From Trifolium pratense (taxonomy: Eukaryota; Streptophyta; Magnoliopsida; Fabales; Fabaceae): a DNA stretch of 64,000 nt. Positions 22,833 to 35,154 of the stretch are shown here, in pieces (position 1 is the first letter of the stretch; each line of letters begins with the position of its first letter). The notes below the pieces were generated by a model. It did no database searches. It was not told the origin of the DNA and saw only the letters and a list, made by a program, of their open reading frames with translations. Location: contig NC_060063.1 of assembly GCF_020283565.1 (NCBI RefSeq), positions 5,664,563 to 5,728,562 of the forward strand, given 5' to 3'. Both the position numbers and the translations under genes were made by a program.

Positions 22833-23148
22833 TATATATAACTCCTCAACAAATCCATTCTACTTCACTTCATTTTTACACTTTCATTCTCTCTCTAAAT
22901 TTTCTGTAACTTCTCTCTTAAATTTTATACTTTTAACTTTCATACCGCATCCAAAAAGTGGTAAGTGTTTGTATTTTAATTTTACAAAGTTAAAATTTTT
23001 GCTTTGTTATTTAAATGTATATGTTCTAATATTTGTTGTTTACTATTTTTATTAGCAAGTGTTATTCTCGTGGTCATCGGAGTTCGTGAGTTAGGAGCGG
23101 AGTTCGTGGGTTAGGAGCGCGTCAAGTCAGAATCTACTCGGCACCCAA
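22833..23148 (+). promoter_or_regulatory. Likely promoter and spliced leader of the transposase gene
   Basis: TATATATA at 22833-22840 is followed by a pyrimidine-rich leader. A donor GTAAGT follows at 22961. A second leader exon (about 23060-23148) holds two copies of 'ggagttcgtgngttaggagc' and ends at another GTAAGT (23149). The next acceptor GCAG (24033-24036) sits two bases before the transposase ATG. This promoter-plus-leader layout is inferred from sites alone. Confidence 0.5.
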
Positions 23149-24036
23149 GTAAGTAATGTAATTTTAATTTATAATACTTAGTGATACTTTTTTTTGACGG
23201 TATACTTAGTAATAGATATTAATTAGTACTTTGTGATTTGTTACTAACATTTTATTATCACTATGTATAAAAGTTATTGTTTTTGTAAAAATAATAAAAA
23301 AAGTATATTTAAATTTGAAAATTTCGAAAATAGTAAATATTTTTTCATAAAAAGAATTTATTTTTTTTCAAAAAAACAGTATATTTATATTCTTTTTTTT
23401 TAAACCGAAATTTTTAAAAATTTCTTTTTAAAAAAGAAAAATCTTTACAGTTTGTATATTTTTTTAAAAAATAAACAAAAGTTAGTATTTTGTGAATTAA
23501 TAAAGAAAATTTAGGTTTTTTTTGTGAATTAATAAACAATAAAACGAAAAACAATAATTTTAAAAAAGAAAAATGTTAAAAGTTTGTATATTTGTTAAAA
23601 GTACAAAAAAAAAAAGTATTTTGTGAAATAATAATCCATAAAAGAAAAATTTTATATTTAAAAAAAGATAATACGTTAAAAGTTGGTAGTTTTGTCAACA
23701 AAAAAACTTAGTATTTTTTAGAAATAATAAACCATAAAATTTAAAAATAAAATGTTAAACGTTTATATTTGCGTCAAAAAATAAAATTAAAAAGTTAGTA
23801 TTCTTTGAAATAATAAACAACACAACGATAAATATTATATTTAAAACAATGTTAAAAGTCAGTATTTTTGTCATCAAATAAGAAAACTTAGTATTTTTGT
23901 TAAAATGTTATTGTTGACCCAAAATATGTTCAAAATTTAATATGTTATTGTTGAGTAGACATATGTCCAAAATACTTTTGAAAAATAAAGCAAATTTAAT
24001 ACATTGATCTAATTATATATTAATTAAACTACGCAG
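23149..24036 (+). other. AT-rich leader intron of the CACTA element
   Basis: Bounded by GTAAGT (23149) and CGCAG (24036). It consists of A/T-rich, self-similar sequence with many 'aaaagtttgtatatttgt' and 'agtattttgtgaa' variants. No coding sequence. Confidence 0.5.
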
Positions 24037-24038
24037 AT

Positions 24039-27000
24039 ATGGATTTTACCAATCGTAATTGGATGTACGATAGACATAATCCTGGAAAGAGAGGATGAGT
24101 TAAAGAGGAATTTAAATTAGGGGTCGAAATATTTATCAATACAGTAAAATATAATGACATTGTGATACGTGAAGGGGGAATTAGATGTCCGTGTGTACTT
24201 TGTCGATGTACAAGAATAGGTAACGAAGAAGAAATTAGGTCTCATTTATATAAAAAGGGATTTCAACCTAATTATTGGGTTTGGTCAAGTCATGGCGAGG
24301 GACGTTCCACGAGTGTTCTCGTGAATCAAAATCGTGCTTCAAACAGTGTTTTTCAACCCGTTGTTGTTCCCCAATATTATCATCAGCATTATGATCCGTT
24401 AAATGAGATGGACAATATGATAACTAATGCCCTTGGGTTTAATACGCCGATTTATGTGCCAAATGACGTCGACGACCCGACTGATGATGAATATGACGTT
24501 GATGTTAACGTCGAGCGACCAAACGAGGAAGCCCAACGATTTTTTGATCTTTTGAAAGAGACAAATACACCGTTGTGTGAAGGCTCTCGAGACTCAAAGT
24601 TAACGGTGTGTATTAGACTTTTGGGTATCAAGTCTGAATGTCTAGTTTCAGAATACACCATGGACTTGATAACGAAACTGATGTTGGATATAACAATAGA
24701 CCACCCTCTTGATTGCCAAAAAATTATTATGAAGCAAGACAATTAGTGGCAAAGTTAGGACTCGGAGCGAAGAGAATTGTGTATGTTGTACTATAACAAC
24801 AAATTTGGTGTAGCTGACGGTGCATTACTTGAATGTAAATTTTGTCAAGAACCAAGATATCGTGTAACAAGAAATTCACGGTCAGTCAGAAGGAAGCCGA
24901 TCCCAAGAAAGGCGATGTTCTATTTACCCATAATACCAAGGTTACAAAGGTTGTATGCATCGATGCAAACTGCTAGTAAAATGACATGACATCGTGAAAA
25001 CTATGAAAGGAGAAAAATGTCAGGTGAGTTGCGACATCCTTCTGATGGAATCGCTTGGAAGCATTTTGATCAAGTTTATCCCGAATTTTCTTCGGAGCCA
25101 CGAAATGTTCGACTTGGGTTATGGTCAGATGGATTTACACCATATACTCAAGTATCAGCCACTCCATATTCATGTTGGCCTGTTCTGGTTACCCCGTACA
25201 ATCTTCCACCTGACATGTGCATGTCAAAACCTTACATGTTTTTAGCCGCTGTAATTTCAGGCCCATCTAGTCCAACTATTGGTATTGATATCTATTTACA
25301 ACCTTTGATTGATGATTTGAAGAGATTGTGGAACGGTGTTGCGACATATGATATCAATCAAAAATGAAATTTCAATATGAGAGGAGCTTTGATGAGGACT
25401 ATTAATGATTTTCCTGCATATGGGATGTTGTTTGGATGGGGGACACATGGTAAACTAGGATGTCCTATTTGCATGATGGACACCAAAGTGTTTTGGTTAG
25501 ACAACGGTGGGAAGGCTACTTGGTTTGATTGCCATCGTCGGTTCTTGCCTACTGATCATCCGTTTAGAAGAAATAAAAATGCTTTTGTTCATGGTGAGAC
25601 CGAAACTCGTGATTCACCAGATTATTTGACATCCCGACAAGTCTGGAACAAAGTGAAATATATTTCAAAGGTAGAGGTTGTAGGTGGTGTTGCCTCTAAA
25701 CTGCGTGGTTATGGACAAACGCACAACTGGACAAAAAGAAGTATCTTTTGGGATCTACCGTATTGGAAAGACAACCTTTTACGTCACAACTTTGATGTTA
25801 TACATATTGAGAAAAATGTGTTTGAAAATATATTTAACACTGTAATGAATGTCAAAGGAAAAACGAAAGATAATGACAACGCGAGGAGAGACATAGGGTT
25901 GTATTGAAAACGTAACGAACTGTTGTTGGTGGAGACATCTAACGGCAAACTTCTTAAACCTCGTGCAAACTATACTCTATCTCCTTATGAAGAAAAATTT
26001 GTTTGTTGATGGGTAAAAGAAGTGAAGATGCCAGACGGTTATTCATCGAATTTGGCAAGATGTGATGATGTTTACCACAGAAGGATGCGTGGGATGAAAA
26101 GTCATGATTGTCGTGTTTTTTTCCAGACTTTACTTCCGATTGCATTTAGTTCTTTACCCCAACATGTATTGAATCCGCTTATTGAAATCAGTCAATTTTT
26201 CAAGAATTTGTGTTCGACAAAGCTAAGAGAGGCTGAACTCATCAAGATGGAAAATGACATTCCACTGACCTTGTGTAAGTTGGAGAGAATATTTCCTCCT
26301 GCCTTGTTTGATTCTATGGAGCATGTTGTGGTGCATCTTCCATATGAGGCTAGACTTGGTGGGCCGGTTCAATATAGATGGATGTATCCGTTTGAAAGGT
26401 TCATGGGTTATGCAAAACGTGCCGTGAAAAATAAAGCTAGTGTTGAAGGCTCAATTTGTGAAACATACTTACACCGCGAAACAATTTACTTTTGTTCCCA
26501 TTACTTCAAAGACACGTTGTCATCAAGCCATATTCGCAATGAATCTGAAATATCTCGGTCTGTGAGAATTCACCCATTAAACATGTCAATATTCAGCTTG
26601 CCTAGTCATAATGGTGGTGGTGAGAAAGTGTTGTATCCTTGTGACAAAGTTTTATATTCGGCGCATGTTCACTTGCTGATTAATTGCAATGAAGTCGAGC
26701 CCTATTTACAGTGAGTATTTTTAATTAATTAATTAAATAATTATTTAATCCAAATTCGCTTATAACTTACGATGTTTAATAAATTAAGATGTTTTTAACA
26801 CAACATACTTCTGCTCAAATCAATTCACAGTTTCCAGCATGGTTCAAAGAATACATGTACCTTCAAACACCCGCAACTCGTATCATACAACACTTGAGAA
26901 ACTTATCTGATGGCCCAAAGTCCATCGCTAAACAATGGCACACCTACTTTGTCAATGGTTACAGATTTGAGACACACAGTTGGAGTGAATGAAAAACAAC

Positions 27001-28581
27001 AGTAAACAGTGGAGTGTGTATGAAAGGTGTGACTGAAAATGGTGAAGGAGATTTTTACGGTGTTATTGAGGACATATTTGAATTCGAATACAATTTGTTG
27101 GATATTTGAATTGGCTTAATTTTGCTAAAACAAATATACTAACAAGATGTTGGAAAACATGTTACAACATCATATTTGCTAAGGAAATCTCGCGCATTTA
27201 ATGAGAGCATCTGCTATATATGGAAATCCACTTAAGAGCACGCTTATTGAAGATTTGATCTGATCAGGAGTTTTAAGGATAAGTTAAGACTTAATGGAAC
27301 AACGGTATGATCACATTTATCCTCTAATCCCTTAAACACTTTTGGAAAGTTTCTATACATTCTTGATGAAGATCAAAAGTGAATCAGATCATCTTTTATG
27401 ACTCTCAAGGAGCGTCCTGGCATTTGTGAAGAAAGAGGAGTGTGCTATTGTGCTATATATATGAAGATCAAGTTCAAGACTAATTATCTCATTGAAAAGT
27501 ATTAGAAACACATATTGAGTCTTTGTTGAGTCTTTGTTTGTATTTGTTAATTGTGATTCTTACTTGTGGATTCTATAACACGAGTTAAGAACTGAGTTTA
27601 TTATTTTAAGGTTACTCCTAAGCTTTGAAATACAGAGTTTACCGTGTGTGATTCACTTGAAGCTTTTAAGCAAGAGTGAAGTAGTGTCTTGGTAAGTTGT
27701 TGCCACATCATTCCCAACATTGTATAAACAACACATGTTGTGTTGTGTGAGTGGAAGTGAGATGGGATCTCATGTCTAGGAGTTCCTAGGTAGAAGTTGC
27801 ATGAGTAGTGTCGAGGTTATAAGACGTAAACTAGGGGTTTGCTGGAGGTCTTAGTATAAGGCGTAAATCCTAGGGTTTGCTGGAGGTCTTAGCAACTAGA
27901 ACTATTAGTGGATTTCCTTCCTGGATTGGTAATCCCTAGAGTAGGCAGTTGGCTGAATTGGGTTAACAATTACTCGTGCAGTTTATTTGTTTTCTGTCAG
28001 TATTTTACATGTTACGTAAGATGTGCTAACAATAGAAACAATATTATTCATAAAGTAGTTGTTGGGACATCTTGGGTAACATCATTCTAGTGATACCAGA
28101 ATTTCACAATTACCTTGATTACAAGAAAACAGTCGTGTTGTTTTACTGTAAATGGTTTGATCCTTCAAATAGAGGTACCAGATATGATTCAAAGAATAAT
28201 ACCGTGGACATAAAAATGAACAAACATTATCCACTGTATGATCCGTTTGCTATGGCTCATAACGTCAGACAAGTTCACTATGTCCCTTAACCATCAACTA
28301 AAAGGGATAAGCGAGGCTGGTGTGCCTCAATAACATCAAAACTAAGGGGTCTGATTGAAAAAAATGAGATAGATGAACGTGAAGGTGAACTATATCAGGA
28401 AGATGAGATGTCCAATGTTGATGATGTCATTGCAGTTGAAACTTTTAATCATCTTTGTGTACAAGAAGAAGCCAAAGAAGTACCTCCTGATGGTGATGTT
28501 GATGAAGAGGACGTCGAAGCTAATGGTGAAGATGATGGAGGCAGTGATGATGAAGATGTATCAGATTGGGATGACAATTAA
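24039..28581 (+). pseudogene. CACTA tnp2/TNPD-like transposase, inactivated
   Basis: The order of domains is that of plant CACTA transposases. A transposase-associated domain (24039-24320) carries the Cys motif 'RCPCVLCRC' and 'HLYKKGFQPNYWVWSSHGE'. The Transposase_21 core (about 24777-25950) has 'WKHFDQVYPEFSSEPRNVRL', 'GWGTHGKLGCPICM' and 'NFDVIHIEKNVFENIF'. DUF4218 (26080-26570) has 'MEHVVVHLPYEARLGGP' and 'WMYPFERFMGYAKR'. DUF4216 has 'LFYCKWFDPSNRGT' after a solo LTR, and an acidic tail ends at TAA 28579-28581. One frame runs from 24039 to 26714 broken only by stops at 24096, 24987, 25365, 25905 and 26007, plus two compensating indels near 24720-24775. A probable intron (26715-26788), another TGA at 26990, a 1,011-bp LTR at 27096 and a TAA at 28288 follow. 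It cannot make a full protein. Confidence 0.9.
27096..28106 (+). mobile_element. Solo Copia-type LTR inside the transposase gene
   Basis: It begins TGTTGGATATTTG and ends CCAGAATTTCA, flanked by the 5-bp duplication CAATT (27091-27095, 28107-28111). Taking out the insert and one CAATT rejoins the DUF4216 reading frame exactly, which proves the boundaries. It shares its end and long internal strings ('tcatgtctaggagttccta', 'ttccttcctggattggta') with the solo LTR at 51919. No internal retroelement genes remain, so the two LTRs of the original insertion recombined. Confidence 0.9.
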
Positions 28582-28692
28582 TTTTATAATATAGTTACTC
28601 GCGTTGTAATAATATTTAATCGTTGTACTTGAATATTTGTTTTACTATTAATGATGATGAATTATTATATACTTATATTTGTCATATATTTC

Positions 28693-28819
<127 letters not shown>

Positions 28820-31800
28820 ATGAATCCAGATGAAGACAATTTTGATGATGACATTGTTGATGATATTCCACCGCCGGGCGTCGGACACGTCGGACGCAGA
28901 CGCGGAGGACGTAGACGTCCTTTACCCCGCCGCGTTGTTCGGAATCGATATTTGGAGGGTATGCCTCGGACTGTAGATGATGTGGAAGAAGAATACGACT
29001 CCTACGACGATGATGACCACGAGGATGAGGAAATTGCCGAAGTTGCACTTCTAGCTCCTCAACATGAATTGTTGGTTGAACGATATAATAGACCCATCAT
29101 CATGCCATATAGTGCCACAGAGTAAGTTAATTATTATTAAGAATTTGTGTTTAATAAATTACTTGGATATATATGATTATTATACTTAACTAATATATAT
29201 ATATAGGGGTTTTCTAACTTAGACCCTAGTTAGGTCTAAGTTAGCAAGGTGCACCTTTTGAGTTGGACAAAAATACCCATTTTTTTTTTTTTTTGAAACA
29301 ATAGAGCAACTGGGGCATGTATGTAATTTGCATCATAAAAATACCCTTTTTTTTTTTTTTTGAAACAATAGAACAACTATTACATTTTTTAAATTTCTTC
29401 CAATTTTCGACCTCATTTTACGTGCGAATCGAACGCCGGTTTCAAAAACTAATACCGGAAACCTTTGTAAAATTGAAAAACGATCAAAATCCATATAAGG
29501 AACGTCGAGTTTCGTTGAGTATTGAGGGAGATCGAACCGGGTCAAAAACCGGGTCGCACGACCCGTTTCTGCATAAAACGGGTGGGAGGGACGATGAACA
29601 GTGCGCGTCGCCCACGCCCACTCTCACCGGCGGCGCGTGGGGGCGCGTGCGGCCTCAGGGACGCTCTATTTGTTTTTTATTTTTTCATAATAAAATAGTA
29701 GATAATATTCTGGAAATTTTGGTATATTTTATGAAATTTTTGGAGACCCGAAACTATTTTTAGTTAATTAAATGATTAAAAAGGTAATTAAAAATATTAT
29801 AATTCCATAAAAAATTTCCAAAATTTTATGTAAAGTACTATGAATTATTTAGAACCCTCTTGTGTACATCACTCTCCCTAGTTCAAGTCATGAAATTATT
29901 TTCACAAATTCCGCTGATTATTTAAAACCATTTAACAAATAATAATAATAATTTCATAGATTTGTACTCTGAAACCAATTGTTTTTTTATTTGTTTCTAA
30001 TAAAATATTAGATAATATTCTGGAACTTTTGGTATATTTTATGAAATTTTTTGAGACCTGAAACTATTTTTCGTTAATTAAATGAGATAAAACGGTAATT
30101 AAAAGCTATTGTTTGCTTCTGAAACCATTTAGCTGGAAGAATGGTTTCAGAGAGTTATACTGTGAAACCATTCTAGCAGTAAAATGGTTTCAGAAGCAAA
30201 CAATTAAAAATCAACTCCCCTGAAACCATTCTATCAGTGAAATGGTTTCAAAGTACAACGCTCTGAAACCATTGTACCAGCTAAATGGTTTCAGAATGGT
30301 TTCAGAAGCAAACAATTAAGAAATTACTCACTGAAACCATTCTACCAGTAAAATGGTTTCAGAGAGTTATACTGTGAAACCATTCTACCAGCTAAATGGT
30401 TTCACAGTATTATATAAAGATAATTAAAGGTAGTGAAAAATTGAGTTTTTTTTTTTGTGTCCAAATCAAACGAACCAAGTCTCTATTTGTAGATAAAAAA
30501 AAATTATGAATTTTGGTATAAAAATAAAAAAATAAAAAATTAATTTACAACGAAATAATTGAGTTTAAAGTATTAAATGGAAAAAAAAACACGCCAACCA
30601 CCCAGCAGTTGACACGTGTCCTGCTTTTTTAAAATGAAATTTTCTCTCTCCAGACGCAGATCTAGTGTGGTGCACGCGCTTGCTTATCATGGAGATAGAT
30701 GATATGGACTGTCTGATTGATCCGACAGCCATGATGAGATCATCTCTTGGCCGTCTGATGGAAATCAACGGTCTGTAACGGTGGTCCTGCGGTAGGCGCG
30801 CGACACTGGATCAGCGCCAATATGTTTTTTTTTTTTTTTAAAAAAAAAGAAAGGGTATTTTTGTCCAACTCAAAAGGTGCACCTTGCTAATTTAGACCCA
30901 ACTGGGTCTAAATTAGCAGCCCCTATATATATATATATATATATTGTTTTAATTCATTTTTGTGCAGTTTGCAACCGCAAAATGCGGCAACGAAGGCCAT
31001 CAACAATGCATTAAAATCCAAATTTCAAGCTCCATATCTAAATTGGACGGAGGTCAGAGCAGATGAACGTGGATATCACCAATTTTGGAATGGCTTTAGA
31101 GTACGTTATTATTTATAATTACTTTTTTATTCAATTAATTTTGTTACTAAATATATATTATATTTATTAATTTATTAACAATATTTCTTTATTTTTCGTA
31201 GTCACAAGTAACCTGGCTAAATCATCACACAACGACTATTGAGGCAATATTCAACAAAAAAGCAACCAAACGTCTATCGACCTTACTTTCTGAAGCACGA
31301 AAAAACGTTGCAAAGGATCCATCAAAACCACCACTCTGGCTCGCTGGTAATTCATACCCTCTATTGCGCCTCAGATGGGAAGAGGAAGATTACAAGGCAA
31401 TATGTCAGAAGAACAAAAACAACAGACATACTGATGAAGCCAATCGTGCATGCGTACACTCTGGAGGTTCGAAATCTGCCGGAACACTTCGCCTTGAATT
31501 CATTCAACGTTTTGGTCGTCCACCCACCTTTCTGGAAATGAATGAAATGATGCACAAGTATGCAGAGTCCGGTGAATGGACAGGGACAAGGGTGGAAGAT
31601 GTTTCGGTAAGTATTTATATATATTATTTATTATTTATTTCTTATAACATATTTAAACATTATAATTAATTAATTAATGATTCTTTATTTTTTAATTTAT
31701 TGTAGAGGTTGACGCAGATTTTTGTTGAAGAATATAATGCCAACCAACAAAGACTACCACCTCATAGGCGAGATAATGATGAGATTCATCGAAATAGGAT

Positions 31801-32422
31801 TTCGTTGGCTTTTGTTCAGAATGCTGGTGGTATAAATCGAGGTCGCAAATTCGCTGCTGGGTCTACATCTTCTTTGTATGAAAGTGACCCAAGTGGATTA
31901 AGAGATGTCAGTTACACCTCTAGTATGAGTACAGGACGATCTCGGCCAGCTCAAAGAGACGAAACTGATGAAGAGTATGTAGCACGAATGAGGGCCACGA
32001 TTCGAGAAGAACTATGCGGAGAAATGGAAGCAACAATTGAGGAGCGGGTGGACCAACGAGTTGAAATTCATTTTCAGGAAAAATGGAATGAATACATTGC
32101 GCAGATGGGGGCGGTTGGGCAAGGATCATCATCTCAGGGATCGGCACAACAAAATCAGAATGCCGGTGAACAAGAATATCGACCGGATTTAAATAACATG
32201 TACAATTTGAATCAGCTGTCGGAGTACCGAGAGGGTGATCCGATATTGAGTATGAGCATAGAGGATATGAGTCAAATGCTTAATGATCTAGTTCATTTGC
32301 AATTTTTGGATCCTGTTGAGCAAACAAGTGGAACCAGTGGCGGAAGCGGTAGAAATCATCAACAAACTGGCTTCACCGAATACCATCGACAGAGATCATC
32401 ATATCAAAATCAACCCGCATGA
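28820..32422 (+). CDS. TNPA-like CACTA protein (Transposase_24 family), four exons
   Basis: Exons 28820-29121, 30968-31100, 31202-31606 and 31706-32422 join with GT..AG borders and matching phases into 518 codons with no internal stop. The acidic and Arg-rich N-terminus ('RRRGGRRRPLPRR') is followed by the Ptta/En/Spm plant transposase region with 'IFNKKATKRLSTLLSEARKN', 'ANRACVHSGGSKSAGTLRLE' and 'FGRPPTFLEMNEMM'. A charged coiled stretch comes near the end ('RATIREELCGEMEATIEERV'). Such proteins bind subterminal repeats and assist excision. The TGA at 32420 is probably a nonsense change (CGA to TGA), because the same frame stays coding-like and Gly/Arg-rich for 71 more codons to a TGA at 32636. 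Intron 1 has grown through a 1.7-kb TIR element. Confidence 0.8.
29205..30924. mobile_element. TIR element in TNPA intron 1
   Basis: The left arm AGGGGTTTTCTAACTTAGAC starts at 29205; the right arm ends GGTCTAAATTAGCAGCCCCT at 30924. About 75 bp of inverted repeat share 'GCAAGGTGCACCTTTTGAGT' and 'TGGACAAAAATACCC'. Both flanks are AT repeats, so the target duplication (8-10 bp of AT) cannot be fixed. Each arm tip is itself palindromic (TTAGACC..GGTCTAA). The interior is AT-rich with one GC-rich block (29550-29660) and the hairpin array at 30107. No transposase is present; it is probably a non-autonomous Mutator- or hAT-like element. Confidence 0.8.
30107..30407. repeat. Array of six hairpins with core GAAACCATT..AATGGTTTC
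   Basis: Six back-to-back inverted repeats, each about 32 bp (near 30119, 30171, 30220, 30263, 30331 and 30373), have arms TGAAACCATT and AATGGTTTCA around 8-10-bp loops such as 'ctaccagta'. An outer pair, 'ttgtttgcttctgaaacc' (30109) and its complement (30185-30203), encloses the first two, making a longer foldback. The outer arm recurs near 30298-30317. It lies wholly inside an intronic TIR element. Confidence 0.9.
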
Positions 32423-33019
32423 CAACTACACCAATCAACCCAAGGCAGAAACTTCCTCGTTCATAGGCCTGTGGCGCGGCCTTTGGCGCCTTTGGTGCGA
32501 CCGAACCCACTCCCCCTAGTAAGAATAATTGAGGGAGGTAGAGGACGAGGCCAAGGGAGGCCGCGTGAGCCAACATACAGTGGCAAGGGAAAACAACCAC
32601 AAACTCAGCCTGACCGACCAAGTGACGGCGGATATTGAATCGATGATAATCATGATGTAATTTTAATTATCTTTTGATTTAATTAGTTGTAACCTAATGA
32701 CAATTTATTATGTTTAATTGTTGTTTTTTTTTGTGATGGTATGTTTAATTATGCTTGGTTGAAATGACAATATAATTATTATATTTAATTATGCTTATGT
32801 TAAGTATTTATATTATGTTTTTAATTAAATTTTAATATTTTTTTGCCAAAATAAAATTATATTTAATATTTTTTAATTATTTATTATGCAGTATATTTTT
32901 TTTAAAAAATTAAATATTTAAAACTCGAATTTAAAAAAAAATTAATAATTTAATTATTTAAAAATCAAATATTATTGATTTTTAAAAAATTAAATTATTA
33001 AATTATTATTTTTTAAATT
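32423..33019 (+). other. TNPA tail and 3' untranslated region
   Basis: To 32638 the TNPA frame stays open and Gly/Arg-rich ('EGGRGRGQGRPREPTYSGKG'), the likely original C-terminus behind a nonsense codon. Beyond that is AT-rich untranslated sequence up to the right subterminal repeats. Confidence 0.6.
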
Positions 33020-33300
33020 CGAAGCACATTATTGGAGGCTGCAGGCCGCCAGGAATTCACCCTCGAATTCCATTATTGGCGTCTGCAGGCCGCCACAAAT
33101 GCCGTCGCTTTTGCAATTAGTTCAAGTCATGTGCATTATTGGCGGCTGTAGGCCGTCAGTAACGTTATTGATGGTCTTGGGCCGCCAATAAACATTACTG
33201 GCGAGCATTTTCCAGAGGGCCCTTGGCCACCAATAATGCATGCAATTGTGGCGAATTTTGTGCATTATTGAGGGCTTTTGGGCATTTGGCCCTCAATAAA
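33020..33300. repeat. Right subterminal repeats of the CACTA element
   Basis: About six variants of the same palindromic motif as at the left end occur (GAGGCTGCAGGCCGCC, GGCGGCTGTAGGCCGTC, GAGGGC..GGCCCTC), each near 'ttattg' or 'aataatgc'. Their presence at both ends supports the element's borders. Confidence 0.85.
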
Positions 33301-33334
33301 CCCTTGTTTTCTTGTAGTGATAACAACATCATGA

Positions 33335-33645
33335 AAACAAGTCTAAATCTTGTTTTTAATGATGAGAGTGTCATTGGACATTAGCTTCCATGGTAGGTAG
33401 TCCTATCAAAGTTGATCTACTGTTGGATATAAACATCTACACACTTTGAAAGTTGTTTGAGGAAGATTTGCTAGAATATGCGTGGAAGTCGACCTCAATC
33501 ACCCGGTTATTGGTCATGTCGAAATTAATGGTGAATGGTATCAAGTTCAATATGAAGGTCTCCATATAATATGTACTAAATGTGGCTTTTATGGACACAT
33601 ATTGAGAGACTGTGCCAAAAAAAAAAAAAAGACATTTTGGACATG
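33335..33645 (+). pseudogene. LINE ORF1 relic with zinc knuckle
   Basis: Across frameshifts the sequence reads 'LASMVGSPIKVDL', then 'GRFARICVEVDLNHPVIGHV', 'EINGEWYQVQYEGLHIICTK' and 'CGFYGHILRDC'. This is the conserved end of the gag-like ORF1 of plant LINEs, with a CX2CX4HX4C zinc knuckle (C-TK-C-GFYG-H-ILRD-C). It lies immediately beside the CACTA right end. The rest of ORF1 and the ORF2 start are missing. Confidence 0.7.
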
Positions 33646-33849
33646 TCGGCGACGATGAGCAGCGGTAACTATTGGAACGAAAGAAAAAAGAAATTGAAGG
33701 CTGATACCATATTGGAACAATAAAAGAAGAAGAATTTCTGAATATATATACCTCATGGGTTTTCATTGATATTTTGTGAATGTTACAACTTACTCATTGA
33801 GGAAGAAGACTCAATGATTTATATATACAACAGGAAACCCAAGGTAAGT

Positions 33850-35130
33850 GCATGTCGTTGCTATAAGTGTTGTTGCAAAAAGTTTTACAACGACATTTAA
33901 AGTTGTTGCCATTTCTAATATTTTTCACAACAACCAGAGTCGCTGCAATAAAGAGGTTCTTGAATCAAATCAATATTATTAAAATATTTTTCTTTGGTCA
34001 TTATATATGTTCTTGTAGTGTTTTTTTTTTTGGTATAGACTTGTAAAAATAGTTAAATATTTAATATCTCATATAATAGTTGATTTGAAAGAATATGGAG
34101 TTAAATTTATAGGTTATATTTCTCTTTTGTTCTGGTCTTTTGTTCTGGTCTTTTTTTAGTAGGCTAGCTTTCATAGACATGACATTGGCCTTATTCTATG
34201 ACATTTTTCTGTTTTTCATCCGGCGTACACCATATTCATGAATTTGATATTGACTTATTCTCTTTAGTCTTTGCTCACTAAAATAGTTTTCTCAAATGCT
34301 TCCTTATATTAGATTGATTTTGTGCACTGTAAAAAAAATAACAAAGTGAATTAGTAAATTAAAAATATGAAGAGAAAAGTAATCAACAAATTAAAATGAA
34401 GAATAGAGTGAAAGTAGTGTACCATGCTCATGAACTTAATATTGACCTAATCTTTTGCTCTTAAATCTTTGCTCACTAAAACATTTTTCTCAAATGATCC
34501 CTTATATTATTGATTTTGTGCACCATAAGAAAAAAAATAACAATAACAAAGTGAATTAGTATATATAAAATATGAAGAGCAATGTGATATACAAATTAAA
34601 ATGAAGAATAGAGTGAAAGTAGTGTACCTAGTTCCCATGAGGTTTGAGAATTCCATACAAAAAAATGATTGAGCTTTGAGCGATGGATTGATATTTAACT
34701 TTTACGGTTGAGAAACTTTCCCACAAATGACTCATGCACTTTCAGATTAATAAATTAATAGTTATCACTACATTATTATATAACAAATTCTCTAAAAATA
34801 TGGTAAATAAGAGGAAGGTTGTTCCACATATTATAACTGCACCACTATTCTTTGTTTGAAACGTGATGGATTAGTGGATTTTTTTAGTTGATAATTATGG
34901 GTGAGTGGAGTTAAAAATGGTTGGTATTTTTAATTTATTTATTTTTAATTAATTATTTTTAATTGTTTGTTGGAATAAGTCATTTTTTGTAGCAATAACA
35001 ATATTGTTGAGAAAATAAAATCATATTGCAACAATTTAAAAAGATTGTTGTTAAATCTATATTTTTGCCAACAAGTTGATTTTCGTTGGAAAAATGTTGT
35101 TGCCAAAATTCTTTATTCTTGTAGTGTGTG
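33850..35130. mobile_element. CACTA-like relic with two right-type ends
   Basis: TTCTTGTAGTG occurs at 34009-34019 and 35119-35129, each preceded by about 150 bp rich in 'gttgttgc' and 'gcaacaa' inverted motifs of subterminal type. No matching CACTACAAGAA left end was seen near either. These may be remains of non-autonomous CACTA elements of a family different from the large one at 22416. Confidence 0.4.
34213..34630. repeat. Two-copy tandem repeat of about 200 bp
   Basis: The strings 'ttctcaaatg', 'attgattttgtgcac', 'aacaaagtgaattagta' and 'aaattaaaatgaagaatag' occur in the same order in 34260-34425 and 34470-34625. Both end in 'agagtgaaagtagtgtacc'. No gene is seen. Confidence 0.75.
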
Positions 35131-35154
35131 TTAATTAATTTGGAATTTTCCTCT

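Noticed and set aside
24452..24742. 96-codon minus-strand frame
   Set aside because: Antisense shadow of the transposase pseudogene, whose plus-strand domain match is clear.
29317..29763. 148-codon plus-strand frame in the intronic TIR element
   Set aside because: Composition follows the local GC-rich block; no transposase motifs; not conserved-looking.
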